Shown: piece by piece, positions 6,905 to 14,194 of the stretch
How the letters are laid out: each line of letters opens with the position of its first letter
Position numbering within the stretch: position 1 is the stretch's first letter
NCBI GenBank assembly: GCA_030589965.1
Contig: JAUUZM010000031.1
Location: 1 to 15,424 of the forward strand
DNA length: 15,424 bases
Source: Bacteroides sp.
Lineage (GTDB): Bacteria; Bacteroidota; Bacteroidia; Bacteroidales; SM23-62
Direction of reading: 5' to 3'
Position numbers and translations under genes: made by a program
The notes under the pieces: generated by a model
Database searches by the model: none
Told to the model about the DNA's origin: nothing
Seen by the model: the letters and a program-made list of their open reading frames with translations, nothing else

Positions 6905-6939
6905 ATAGTGCTTATGTGCAATTTAGTAAGAGGTGGTTC

Positions 6940-7353
6940 TCAGATAGGTAAACTGTCAGTTTTATGCAGCAGCTGATGCATAGTTCCAAGCAGCTCAAAA
7001 GTATTAATGGGTTTTGAAATATGAACCGTACATCCTGCATCCAAGGCACGATCTTTATCTTCTGTCATAACAAATGCAGATTGGGCGATTATAGGCAGGT
7101 CCTTTCGTAGTTTGCAAATCTCTTTGGCAGCCTCAACTCCAGACATCTCAGGCTTCATATCAAGTAGGACAATGTCTATTTCCGGATCTGTTTTACAGAC
7201 CTCAATAGCTTCTTTACCGTTTTCTGCCATTTGAATTTCAATCCCGGTATGTGAGAGTATTTCAACCAGGAGAAAGGAACCGGCCGGATCATCCTCCAGT
7301 ATCAGCACTTTTTTGCCCTTCCAATTGTATTTTTTAATTGATCTGACGATCAT
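6940..7353 (-). CDS. Single-domain response regulator with a shortened phospho-acceptor loop
   Basis: The 137-residue protein is a lone receiver (REC) domain with a 12-residue basic N-terminal lead and no output domain. Acidic pair D21-D22 follows the first strand (VLILEDD), the phospho-acceptor is D65 in IVLLD, the switch Ser is S92 (IIAQSA, Ser in place of the more usual Thr), and the conserved Lys is K114 in the KP dipeptide (SKPI). After D65 the sequence is M-K-P-E-M-S-G, whereas receivers normally have D-x-x-M-P-x-M-x-G; one residue is missing, so the conserved Pro sits at D+3 instead of D+4. Phosphotransfer from a histidine kinase is the family role, but the short loop could change it. 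The gene starts 12 bp after the HU/SPOR gene and is probably in the same transcript. No partner kinase is in the window. Confidence 0.88.
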   Translation of the reverse strand: MIVRSIKKYNWKGKKVLILEDDPAGSFLLVEILSHTGIEIQMAENGKEAIEVCKTDPEIDIVLLDMKPEMSGVEAAKEICKLRKDLPIIAQSAFVMTEDKDRALDAGCTVHISKPINTFELLGTMHQLLHKTDSLPI

Positions 7354-7365
7354 TTTTTGACGTAA

Positions 7366-9246
7366 TTAATAATAGAGAAGCCAGGCCTGTGCATCATTCG
7401 AATTTCGGATTCTGGCTAATTCCTCTTCTGCAGATTTTTTGGAGGCATGAGAACTGAAACATACGGTGTATAGATTATTCCGCTTACCGATGACAGAAGA
7501 ATTAAATCCCTTGCTTTTTAAGGTTCTTACGAAGTTATCTGCATTATTCAGATTTGCAAAGGATCCGGCTACAACGTAAAATTGTTTACCTGCAGGCCTT
7601 GCGATAGGCTCAGGATGCGGTGTAGTTTTGGGTTGTTGGACCGCTGTTTCTTCTCTGAGAGAAGTAGGTTCTTCCTGAGCGGCGGACTGATTTTTAGCCG
7701 TTTCAACAACAGACTCTTCTTTCTTTTCGGTATCAGTTTTAGCTTCCTTATCCTGCTCTTCCAAGACCCCGGATTCGGAATCATGGATGGTGGACTGCTC
7801 TCCCATAGTAATTGCTGCATTATCCTTATTTACCACATTCTTAACCTTTTCCGGGAACACAAACCAGGCAATTGCCAGGACTATTATTATCATAGCCGCA
7901 GTTCCAAGTATCCATGGCCAGGCCTTCCTCTTTTTGTTTTCTGTTCCGGAATAAGTGCTAATGGGTTTTTCTTTAATGCTTTCTTTTTGCCTGGCAGCCA
8001 GCATTGCTGCCCTTTCTTCAGCAATTGCTCTTGCTTCTTCTGATGCCCTCGCCTGATCAACCGCACTGGTCTCTGAAACGGATTCCTCTTCAACCTCGAC
8101 TACTGGCTCAGTCTCTGGCTCAGTCTCTGGCTCATTTTCTGCATCTGCTTCCGTTTTGGCTGTCACTTCTGTGCCGACTTCATTGTCCACTCCGGATTCC
8201 GATTCTGGATTCAATTCCGGTTCTTCCTTTAGTTCTGGAAGTTTCTCCTCTTCAATATCTTCATTTGTCTCTGTCTCCGCTATAACCCCGGCAAAGGAAT
8301 CTTTGTCTTTCTCAATTTCTGTCTTTTCACCCTCCTCTTCGATTTGAAATCTTGACTCTTCATTATCAGCCTTTAGTGGAGTGTCTTCCATAGTAGCATC
8401 AACTTCAACATCCTCATCCCCTTCTGCCAGGACAAAACCTTCTTCTGAAACAGCTTCTGGTTCATCGTCAACAATCTCAGCTTCTTTAGCTTTTGGCTCT
8501 GCTTCCTCTTCTGGTTTTGATTCGGTTTCCTGTTCGATTTCTACAACGGGTTCTGGTTCAGACTCTTGCTCAGGCTCAGGCTCGACAACGAGTTCCGGTT
8601 CCGGCTCTGGTTCCGGTTCGGTGACAGGTTCCTGCTCGATCTCTTTTTCCTGTTCAACTTCAGGCTCTGGTTCTGGTTCCGCCTCTGAATCTGGTTCGGG
8701 TTCTGGCTCGGGTTCAGGTTCCGGAACTACTATTTTGGGCTTTTTGTTTTTTGTTTTTTTTCCACCGCTCATTAATTTCAGATATTCAGCTTCATAATCT
8801 GACTGATTGGCATCTTTGGGTGTGTCAGATTCCGGAGTTTCAGCTTCATCCACGTTCACATCCTTTTCCTTATCCTCATCTTTGGTAGCATTATTACTAG
8901 TGCCGGTTTCTTTTTTACCCGTATCAGGGGCCATATCTTTGCCGATGAATTCAATCCTGCTGGAAGCATCCATTCTCAGGAATCCAAGATTTTCAATTGG
9001 ATAGGCTTCGCCGGTTTCGAGGGTTCTTCTTGCTTTTTCGACAAATTGTTTGATGCGGGATTGCGCTTCAGCTTTTAGTATTTGTTCCTCCAGCATCAGC
9101 TTATCGGTCAGCATGCCATCATCAAATGCAAGCAGATCATTAAATACAAGATCTTTGGGTTCATTCTGGCGAATAATGAAGGCTCCGAGGTCGGGGACGA
9201 TAACCCGGCTATTCTCTTCAAGAAGGCTGATAAGGTATTTTTCCAT
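7366..9246 (-). CDS. HU-CCDC81/SPOR-type protein with acidic repeat linker and one membrane helix
   Basis: Residue numbers count from ATG 9246. Residues 1 to about 105 form a HU-like (CCDC81-type) region typical of Bacteroidota: MEKYLISLLEENSRVIVPDL at the N-terminus and a second part near YPIENLGFLRMD. A very long acidic, Pro/Glu-rich linker runs from about 110 to 400, with PE dipeptides at 175-251. One membrane helix follows at 442-464 (WPWILGTAAMIIIVLAIAWF), after a basic KKRK stop. A C-terminal SPOR domain occupies about 555-626 (QFYVVAGSFANLNNADNFV, LYTVCFSSH). The predicted topology is cytoplasmic HU-like part, one helix and periplasmic SPOR, which in other proteins binds denuded peptidoglycan at the septum. 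It could thus link nucleoid or cytoplasm to the cell wall; this is inference. ATG 9246 was preferred to a TTG at 9276 because MEKYL begins the conserved region. It is 12 bp upstream of the response regulator gene. Confidence 0.85.
   Translation of the reverse strand: MEKYLISLLEENSRVIVPDLGAFIIRQNEPKDLVFNDLLAFDDGMLTDKLMLEEQILKAEAQSRIKQFVEKARRTLETGEAYPIENLGFLRMDASSRIEFIGKDMAPDTGKKETGTSNNATKDEDKEKDVNVDEAETPESDTPKDANQSDYEAEYLKLMSGGKKTKNKKPKIVVPEPEPEPEPEPDSEAEPEPEPEVEQEKEIEQEPVTEPEPEPEPELVVEPEPEQESEPEPVVEIEQETESKPEEEAEPKAKEAEIVDDEPEAVSEEGFVLAEGDEDVEVDATMEDTPLKADNEESRFQIEEEGEKTEIEKDKDSFAGVIAETETNEDIEEEKLPELKEEPELNPESESGVDNEVGTEVTAKTEADAENEPETEPETEPVVEVEEESVSETSAVDQARASEEARAIAEERAAMLAARQKESIKEKPISTYSGTENKKRKAWPWILGTAAMIIIVLAIAWFVFPEKVKNVVNKDNAAITMGEQSTIHDSESGVLEEQDKEAKTDTEKKEESVVETAKNQSAAQEEPTSLREETAVQQPKTTPHPEPIARPAGKQFYVVAGSFANLNNADNFVRTLKSKGFNSSVIGKRNNLYTVCFSSHASKKSAEEELARIRNSNDAQAWLLYY
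8494..8724 (-). repeat. In-gene Pro-Glu dipeptide repeat tract
   Basis: About 77 codons alternate Pro-Glu, Glu-Glu and Val/Ser-Glu in runs (for example PEPEPEPEPEP at one end, TEPEPEPEPEL further on). On the plus strand this reads as repeated GGTTC/GGCTC with TGG/TGA units. Internal near-repeats make the stretch prone to length change by recombination or slippage, and it forms the rigid acidic linker of the HU/SPOR protein. Confidence 0.85.
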
Positions 9247-9264
9247 CACAAAATTAGGATTGCA

Positions 9265-9293
9265 TTGCTTGTTCAATTTAATGATTATATTTA
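9265..9293 (+). promoter_or_regulatory. Candidate promoter for the ROK/polyphosphate-glucokinase-type gene
   Basis: TATATTTA (9286-9293) fits the Bacteroidota -7 consensus TAnnTTTG except for the last base, and TTG at 9265-9267 lies 18 bp before it as a possible -33 box. The ATG at 9313 is 19 bp downstream. The 66-bp divergent gap must also hold the promoter of the minus-strand HU/SPOR gene, for which I found no good match. Confidence 0.35.
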
Positions 9294-9312
9294 AGACACA
9301 AATACATTTCCT

Positions 9313-10101
9313 ATGAAAAATAACACGGTGCTGGGTATTGATATTGGAGGCTCAGGAATTAAGGCTGCTCCGGTAAATATCAAAGACGGAAAGATGCTTG
9401 CTGAGCGACATAGAATACCAACTCCATCTCCCGCCACACCAGAGAATGTAGCTTCAGTTATTACTGAAATAGTAGATCATTTTAAGTGGAAAGGTCTGAT
9501 AGGATGTGGATTCCCGGGAGTGATTCAGAATGGGGTGGCAAAAACTGCATGGAATCTTGATAAGGCATGGCTAAGTACAAATATTGACAAGATTTTTACC
9601 AAAGCATGCGGTGAACCTGTTTTTGTGGTGAATGATGCAGATGCAGCCGGACTCGCAGAAATGAAATTCGGAGCAGGTGTAGGAGTCAGGGGATTGGTGC
9701 TCCTGTGTACCATCGGTACAGGTATAGGTTCAGTTGTGTTCAATAATGGGATACTCGTTCCTAATACTGAATTTGGACATATTGAAATAAAAGGCATGGA
9801 TGCTGAATTATATACTTCAGATGCAGCGCGGAAAGCGCAAAATCTTAGCTGGGAAAAGTGGGCTCTGAGGTTTAATGAATACCTGACGCAACTTGAGTTT
9901 CTGCTTTCTACAGACCTCATTATTCTAGGGGGTGGTGCAAGTAAAAAGGGCGATAAGTTTCTTCCCTACCTGGACCTTAAAACCAAGGTTGTTACGGCTG
10001 AATTAGAAAATAATGCAGGAATTGTTGGAGCCGCTCTGGCCGGTCAATACCAGTATAAACTTGCGAAGAAGGAGAGGAAGCTGAAAAAGGGAAAGAAATA
10101 A
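9313..10101 (+). CDS. ppgK: ROK-family polyphosphate glucokinase (PPGK-type)
   Basis: The 262-residue protein has the ASKHA fold motifs of polyphosphate glucokinases: phosphate-1 loop LGIDIGGSGIKAA (7-19), TPENV (42-46), GFPGVI (66-71), VVNDADAAGLAE with catalytic D108, TIGTGIGS (133-140), LVPNTEFGHIE (148-158) and LIILGGGAS (202-210). It lacks the Cys-rich zinc motif of typical ROK glucokinases and repressors, as expected for the PPGK branch, and has the W.KWALRFNEYL segment seen there. Role by family: phosphorylation of glucose to glucose-6-phosphate with polyphosphate and often ATP, in the cytoplasm. The C-terminus is strongly basic (KKERKLKKGKK), which might help bind polyphosphate, though this is inference. 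It is transcribed away from the HU/SPOR gene, and its stop abuts the stop of rnfA on the other strand with no base between. Confidence 0.88.
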   Translation: MKNNTVLGIDIGGSGIKAAPVNIKDGKMLAERHRIPTPSPATPENVASVITEIVDHFKWKGLIGCGFPGVIQNGVAKTAWNLDKAWLSTNIDKIFTKACGEPVFVVNDADAAGLAEMKFGAGVGVRGLVLLCTIGTGIGSVVFNNGILVPNTEFGHIEIKGMDAELYTSDAARKAQNLSWEKWALRFNEYLTQLEFLLSTDLIILGGGASKKGDKFLPYLDLKTKVVTAELENNAGIVGAALAGQYQYKLAKKERKLKKGKK

Positions 10102-10674
10102 TCAAACGATTCCTGAAAAACCAAGGAATGCAAGGGCCAATAATCCGGCCACTACAAATGCAATAGGTACACCCTTCATGGCTTTGGGAACATTGAGTAA
10201 CTCCAGGTGTTCCCGAATCCCGGAAAACACAACGATAGCTATTCCAAATCCTATTGCGTTTGCAATAGCGAACACAACTGATTCCATTAAATTGTAATCA
10301 TTCTGTACAGCCAGAACAGCAACTCCCAGTACAGCACAGTTTGTGGTGATCAGGGGGAGGAATATACCGAGTGCCTGGTAGAGTGGGGGACTTACTTTTT
10401 TCAGCATGATCTCGACCATCTGGACCAGGGCAGCAATTACCAGGATAAATGTAATTGTCCTCATAAATGTGATGCCCAGGGGTATCAGCACATATTGATA
10501 AAGCAGGTAAGTGACCATGGTGGCAATAACCATTACAAAGGTCACAGCCCCGGTCATTCCTATCGAGGTTTCAACTTTATTGGATACACCAATGAAAGGA
10601 CATATGCCCAGGAATTTGATAAGGACAATGTTGTTGACAAATACTGCTGATATGATGATAATGATATACTCCAT
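10102..10674 (-). CDS. rnfA: Rnf complex membrane subunit RnfA
   Basis: The 190-residue integral membrane protein has six predicted helices and matches RnfA/NqrE throughout (VFVNNIVLIKFLGICPFIG at the N-terminus, LPLITTNCAVLG in the fourth helix). C25 and C113 are in the places of the cysteines that, with the pair in RnfE/NqrD, hold an iron-sulfur centre at the membrane midplane in structurally studied Rnf/Nqr complexes. It is last in the operon, 2 bp after rnfE. Its stop (TGA, 10102-10104) abuts the ppgK stop on the opposite strand, leaving no room for a separate terminator. Confidence 0.95.
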   Translation of the reverse strand: MEYIIIIISAVFVNNIVLIKFLGICPFIGVSNKVETSIGMTGAVTFVMVIATMVTYLLYQYVLIPLGITFMRTITFILVIAALVQMVEIMLKKVSPPLYQALGIFLPLITTNCAVLGVAVLAVQNDYNLMESVVFAIANAIGFGIAIVVFSGIREHLELLNVPKAMKGVPIAFVVAGLLALAFLGFSGIV

Positions 10675-10676
10675 GA

Positions 10677-11264
10677 TCAGGCCCCTTTCTTGTTAATTTT
10701 GTTTACGATCACGATCAGGTATCCGAGTACAAGAAATGCTCCCGGAGCAAGGACAAAAACGATCATTCCATCTCCTGCAATAAATTTCCATCCGAATATG
10801 GAACCTGATCCCAGAATTTCCCGAACAGCCCCCAATATTGTCAGGGCCATTGAAAATCCAAGTCCCATTCCCAAACCATCAATGGCTGATGTTACCAGGT
10901 TATTCTTGGATGCAAAAGCTTCCGCACGTCCAAGGACCAGGCAGTTCACCACGATAAGAGGGATAAAGAGTCCAAGTGCTGCGAAGAGGTCAGGCACATA
11001 AGCCTGCATAACCAGCTCCACGATGGTAACGAAGGAAGCAATGATGACAATAAATGAGGGGATTCTTACCTTATCAGGAATAAATCTTTTTATCAGGGAT
11101 ACTACAATGTTAGACATTAGTAGAACAAAGGTCGTGGCCAGTCCCATTCCAAGTCCATTAACAGCAGATGTAGTTAGACCCAGGGTTGGACAAAGTCCCA
11201 GAAGGAGAACGAAAACGGCGTTTTCCTTAAAAAATCCCTTACTGAAATTTTTCCACTGATCCAT
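10677..11264 (-). CDS. rnfE: Rnf complex membrane subunit RnfE
   Basis: The 195-residue membrane protein is homologous to RnfA and matches RnfE/NqrD (ENAVFVLLLGLCPTLG, IPLIVVNCLVLGRAEAFAS, DGLGMGLGFSMAL). C25 and C108 are the partners of the RnfA cysteines for the shared iron-sulfur centre. RnfE and RnfA insert with opposite topology and form the pseudo-symmetric electron path across the membrane. The gene starts with ATG, 1 bp after rnfG, and ends 2 bp before rnfA. Length is normal. Confidence 0.95.
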   Translation of the reverse strand: MDQWKNFSKGFFKENAVFVLLLGLCPTLGLTTSAVNGLGMGLATTFVLLMSNIVVSLIKRFIPDKVRIPSFIVIIASFVTIVELVMQAYVPDLFAALGLFIPLIVVNCLVLGRAEAFASKNNLVTSAIDGLGMGLGFSMALTILGAVREILGSGSIFGWKFIAGDGMIVFVLAPGAFLVLGYLIVIVNKINKKGA

Positions 11265-11265
11265 G

Positions 11266-11871
11266 TTATTCGTTTTCTATTTTAACTTCCTGCAATCCAT
11301 CATAGGCTCTCTGGACAGCATCACAAAATGCCCTGGAAGAAATCGTAGCTGCAGTAATGGCATCAACTTCCCCGTCATCCTGTTTAACTTGTATATTATC
11401 ACTGCCAGGGTTTTTTCCATCAAACTGGCTGCTCCAGGATAGACCTGTTGCCTTATCCAGTGATTTTTCCTTGATCATCTTATCTCCAAGACCCGGTGTT
11501 TCTGCATGCTCCAGAACTGAGGTATTGTAGATGGTACCATCAGGGAGAAAACCAACCATTATTTTTACCAGTCCGCTGAACCCCGTATAGGTATAACTCT
11601 CAACTGCAATGCCGATGACTTCATCACCCATCAGTGCGCGGTAAAAATACAGTGTGTCTTTGCCTGTCCCAAGTTTTCTGACGTCGGTTCCGGGATCATT
11701 ATCAAATTCCGGGACTACCTCAGCAATGGCATTCATCTTTTTAAGACGCTTGGCCTCCTCAATGGGGCCCTTGGTTGCCTCGTATACCAGGGCAAGGGCC
11801 GTAGAAGCTAGCAATGTCACCAGGAAAAGGGTGAACACCATATTGGTAAATGTCGATTCCTTTTTAGCCAT
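11266..11871 (-). CDS. rnfG: Rnf complex FMN-binding subunit RnfG
   Basis: The 201-residue protein has one N-terminal membrane helix (about 11-30) and a periplasmic FMN-binding domain. The family block HAETPGLGDK (122-131) is complete. The covalent FMN site is TAATIS (173-178), equivalent to the S/T-G/A-A-T-x-S/T motif, with T176 as the attachment threonine. It passes electrons between the RnfA/E iron-sulfur site and RnfD. Attachment needs the flavin transferase ApbE, which is not in the window. The start overlaps the end of rnfD by 8 bp, pointing to translational coupling. Confidence 0.94.
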   Translation of the reverse strand: MAKKESTFTNMVFTLFLVTLLASTALALVYEATKGPIEEAKRLKKMNAIAEVVPEFDNDPGTDVRKLGTGKDTLYFYRALMGDEVIGIAVESYTYTGFSGLVKIMVGFLPDGTIYNTSVLEHAETPGLGDKMIKEKSLDKATGLSWSSQFDGKNPGSDNIQVKQDDGEVDAITAATISSRAFCDAVQRAYDGLQEVKIENE

Positions 11872-12862
11872 CTTCCAACCTTTCTCCGAATCGCCGCGGT
11901 TTTACATATTTATTAATAAGTGGTGTAATTGCATTCATTATCAGTATGGCAAATTGTACACCTTCTGGATATGAGCCGAACACCCTGATAACCACCGTGA
12001 TGATGCCGATCATTACACCATAGACCAACATCCCCCTGGTATTCATCGGGGAGGTGACATAATCTGTAGCCATAAATATTGCGCCCAGCATTAATCCACC
12101 GCTCAACAGGTGAAACAGGGGATCAGGATTTTTCGCAGGATTAGCCAGCCATAGTATACCAGTAAACAAGGTTACAGTCAGGAATATGCTGACAGGAATA
12201 TGCCATGTAATGATTTTCCGGATGAGCATATACACCAGTCCAAGCAATAAAGCGATGGCAGCAATTTCTCCGGCTGATCCGCTGATTTTCCCAAGGAACA
12301 TATCCGTATAAGCAGGTATACCAGCCATAATTTCAGGAATACTTTCGCTGTTTTTCATTCCCTCTTTCATAGTGGCCAGAGCTGTAGCACCTGTACTTGC
12401 GTCCAGGTAACTGAGTCGGTTAACGATAGGCTCAGGCCAACTTGTTAATTGTACCGGGAAGGAAATAAAAAGAAATACCCTTCCCACAAGGGCAGGATTA
12501 AAAGGGTTATTACCCAGACCACCAAAAGACATCTTTCCCACTGCAATAGCTACAAAGCTTCCAAGGATTACCAACCATATGGGAAGATTGGCAGGTAGAC
12601 AGAAGGCAAGTAATATCCCTGTAATAAGGGCAGAGCCATCTGAGATACTTGGTGTTACCTTGAGAAGGTATTTCTGTATCAGGTACTCGAAGGCCAGGCA
12701 GGAAACCATGGCTGTCAGCGTAATGATAAGGGCTCCTATCCCGAAAACATAGAGGGATACAAGGAAAGCAGGCAGAAGTGCAATCAACACTCCATACATC
12801 AGCTTTGGAACTGAACCCTGGGTGTGCTCATGTGGTGATGGTGATACAGTTACAAATCCCAT
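11864..12862 (-). CDS. rnfD: Rnf complex membrane flavoprotein RnfD
   Basis: The 332-residue protein has about ten membrane helices and the conserved N-terminal SPSPHEH segment and SFGGLGNNPFNPALVGRVF block (112-130). The STGAT motif (156-160) carries T160, the expected covalent FMN attachment site, and SDGSALITG precedes it. RnfD is the subunit tied to ion translocation, in contact with RnfC and RnfG. It starts 3 bp after rnfC and overlaps rnfG by 8 bp at its end. Length is typical. I see no missing key residue. Confidence 0.94.
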   Translation of the reverse strand: MGFVTVSPSPHEHTQGSVPKLMYGVLIALLPAFLVSLYVFGIGALIITLTAMVSCLAFEYLIQKYLLKVTPSISDGSALITGILLAFCLPANLPIWLVILGSFVAIAVGKMSFGGLGNNPFNPALVGRVFLFISFPVQLTSWPEPIVNRLSYLDASTGATALATMKEGMKNSESIPEIMAGIPAYTDMFLGKISGSAGEIAAIALLLGLVYMLIRKIITWHIPVSIFLTVTLFTGILWLANPAKNPDPLFHLLSGGLMLGAIFMATDYVTSPMNTRGMLVYGVMIGIITVVIRVFGSYPEGVQFAILIMNAITPLINKYVKPRRFGERLEDG

Positions 12863-12865
12863 ACA

Positions 12866-14194
12866 CTAATTTTTTCTTGCTCTGCGGAGCTTGTTTATTT
12901 CAACTTTTCCCAGCCTGATGTAATCCAGCAGGGGCCTGTTCGATGGACAGATATAGCTGCATGATCCGCACTCAATGCAATCCATCGCCTTATCATCTTC
13001 CATGCGCTCAAACATTTCACGTTCTCCCAAAGCCATGAGAAGATAGGGTTCCAGGCCCATTGGACAAACAGTCACACATTTGCTGCAACGAATACAGTTT
13101 TGTATTTCTTTCCTGGAAGATTCAGCTTCAGGAAGAAGTGTAACCCCACTCGTGCCTTTTATTATGGGAACATCCAGGCTGTTCAGTGCTTTTCCCATCA
13201 TAGGTCCGCCGGAGATTACTTTCCCGGTTGATTCCGGAAGTCCCCCTGCAGCCTCTACCAGGGATGAAACAGGTGTCCCTATTCTTACCATAAAGTTTCC
13301 AGGATCCTTCATGTCTTTCCCTGTGATGGTGACCACTCTTTCAATAAGGGGTTTATTCTTTTGAATTGCCTCGTAAACCGCGAACATCGTACCCACATTA
13401 AAAACCACGGCGCCTACATCAATGGGCAATCCCCCTGAAGGTACTTCGCGGTCAATAAGGGTTTTGATGAGTTGTTTCTCTCCACCCTGTGGGTATTTCA
13501 CTTTCATGCCAGCAACCTCGATTCCCTTGAAATCCCTGGCGCACTCAGTCAGGCGGGCAATGGCGTCGGGTTTATTATTCTCAATCCCGATAATGGCCTT
13601 TTCAACATTGAGGGCCTTCATCATTATGCTGATCCCACAGAGAATCTCATTCGTCCTTTCCACCATAAGGATATGGTCAGAAGTCAGATAAGGTTCACAT
13701 TCTGCACCATTAACCAGAAGATAATCTGCCTCCTTGCCCCTTGGCAGAGAAAGCTTTACATGGGTAGGGAAAGTTGCTCCCCCCATTCCAACAATACCCA
13801 TTTGCAGGACTTTCTGGATGATTTCCTGAGGTTCGATTTTAATTTCCTTTTTTAATTCAGGGGAACGGTCAATACCATCCTGCCAGGAATCTCCATCAAC
13901 CTTAACCACCACAGCCATCCTTTTGTAACCGGAGATATCAGTTACCTTATCGATCTTAATAACCTTTCCGGAAACGGAGGAATGGATGAATGCAGATATA
14001 AATCCTTCACTGGAAGCAATGGGCTCACCCACCTTTATTTCGGCACCCCGTTCAACCAGAATTTTTGGTGGAGCACCAATATGCTGAAAGATAGGAATGC
14101 TTACCTGCTCAGGAACCGGCAGTTCCCTGATGCTGCTTCCGGCAGTGATCTTGTTATCTGGAGGATGTATGCCGCCAAGTCTGAATGTTCTCAC
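12866..14194 (-). CDS. rnfC: Rnf complex NADH/FMN-binding subunit RnfC
   Basis: The 442-residue soluble subunit has an N-terminal barrel-like part (FRLGGIHPPDNK), the Rossmann-type glycine-rich GMGGATFPTHVK (136-147) that binds FMN/NADH, GAECEPYLT (163-171), and two C-terminal 4Fe-4S sites: C367-C370-C373-C377 and C406-C409-C412-C416. It oxidises or reduces NAD(H) on the cytoplasmic face and connects to RnfB. The start is GTG (14192-14194), whose bases overlap the TGA stop of rnfB as GTGA, a common sign of translational coupling. It lacks the long repeat tail seen in the proteobacterial form. The end is 3 bp before rnfD. Confidence 0.95.
   Translation of the reverse strand: MRTFRLGGIHPPDNKITAGSSIRELPVPEQVSIPIFQHIGAPPKILVERGAEIKVGEPIASSEGFISAFIHSSVSGKVIKIDKVTDISGYKRMAVVVKVDGDSWQDGIDRSPELKKEIKIEPQEIIQKVLQMGIVGMGGATFPTHVKLSLPRGKEADYLLVNGAECEPYLTSDHILMVERTNEILCGISIMMKALNVEKAIIGIENNKPDAIARLTECARDFKGIEVAGMKVKYPQGGEKQLIKTLIDREVPSGGLPIDVGAVVFNVGTMFAVYEAIQKNKPLIERVVTITGKDMKDPGNFMVRIGTPVSSLVEAAGGLPESTGKVISGGPMMGKALNSLDVPIIKGTSGVTLLPEAESSRKEIQNCIRCSKCVTVCPMGLEPYLLMALGEREMFERMEDDKAMDCIECGSCSYICPSNRPLLDYIRLGKVEINKLRRARKN

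Noticed and set aside
8381..8797. Plus-strand open frame with Gly/Ser repeats (SGSGSG) opposite the HU/SPOR gene
   Set aside because: It is the antisense of the Pro-Glu codon repeats; no independent signal of coding.
9247..9276. TTG at 9276 as start of the HU/SPOR protein
   Set aside because: The conserved HU-like region begins at MEKYL, so ATG 9246 is the better start; the ten extra residues show no family match.
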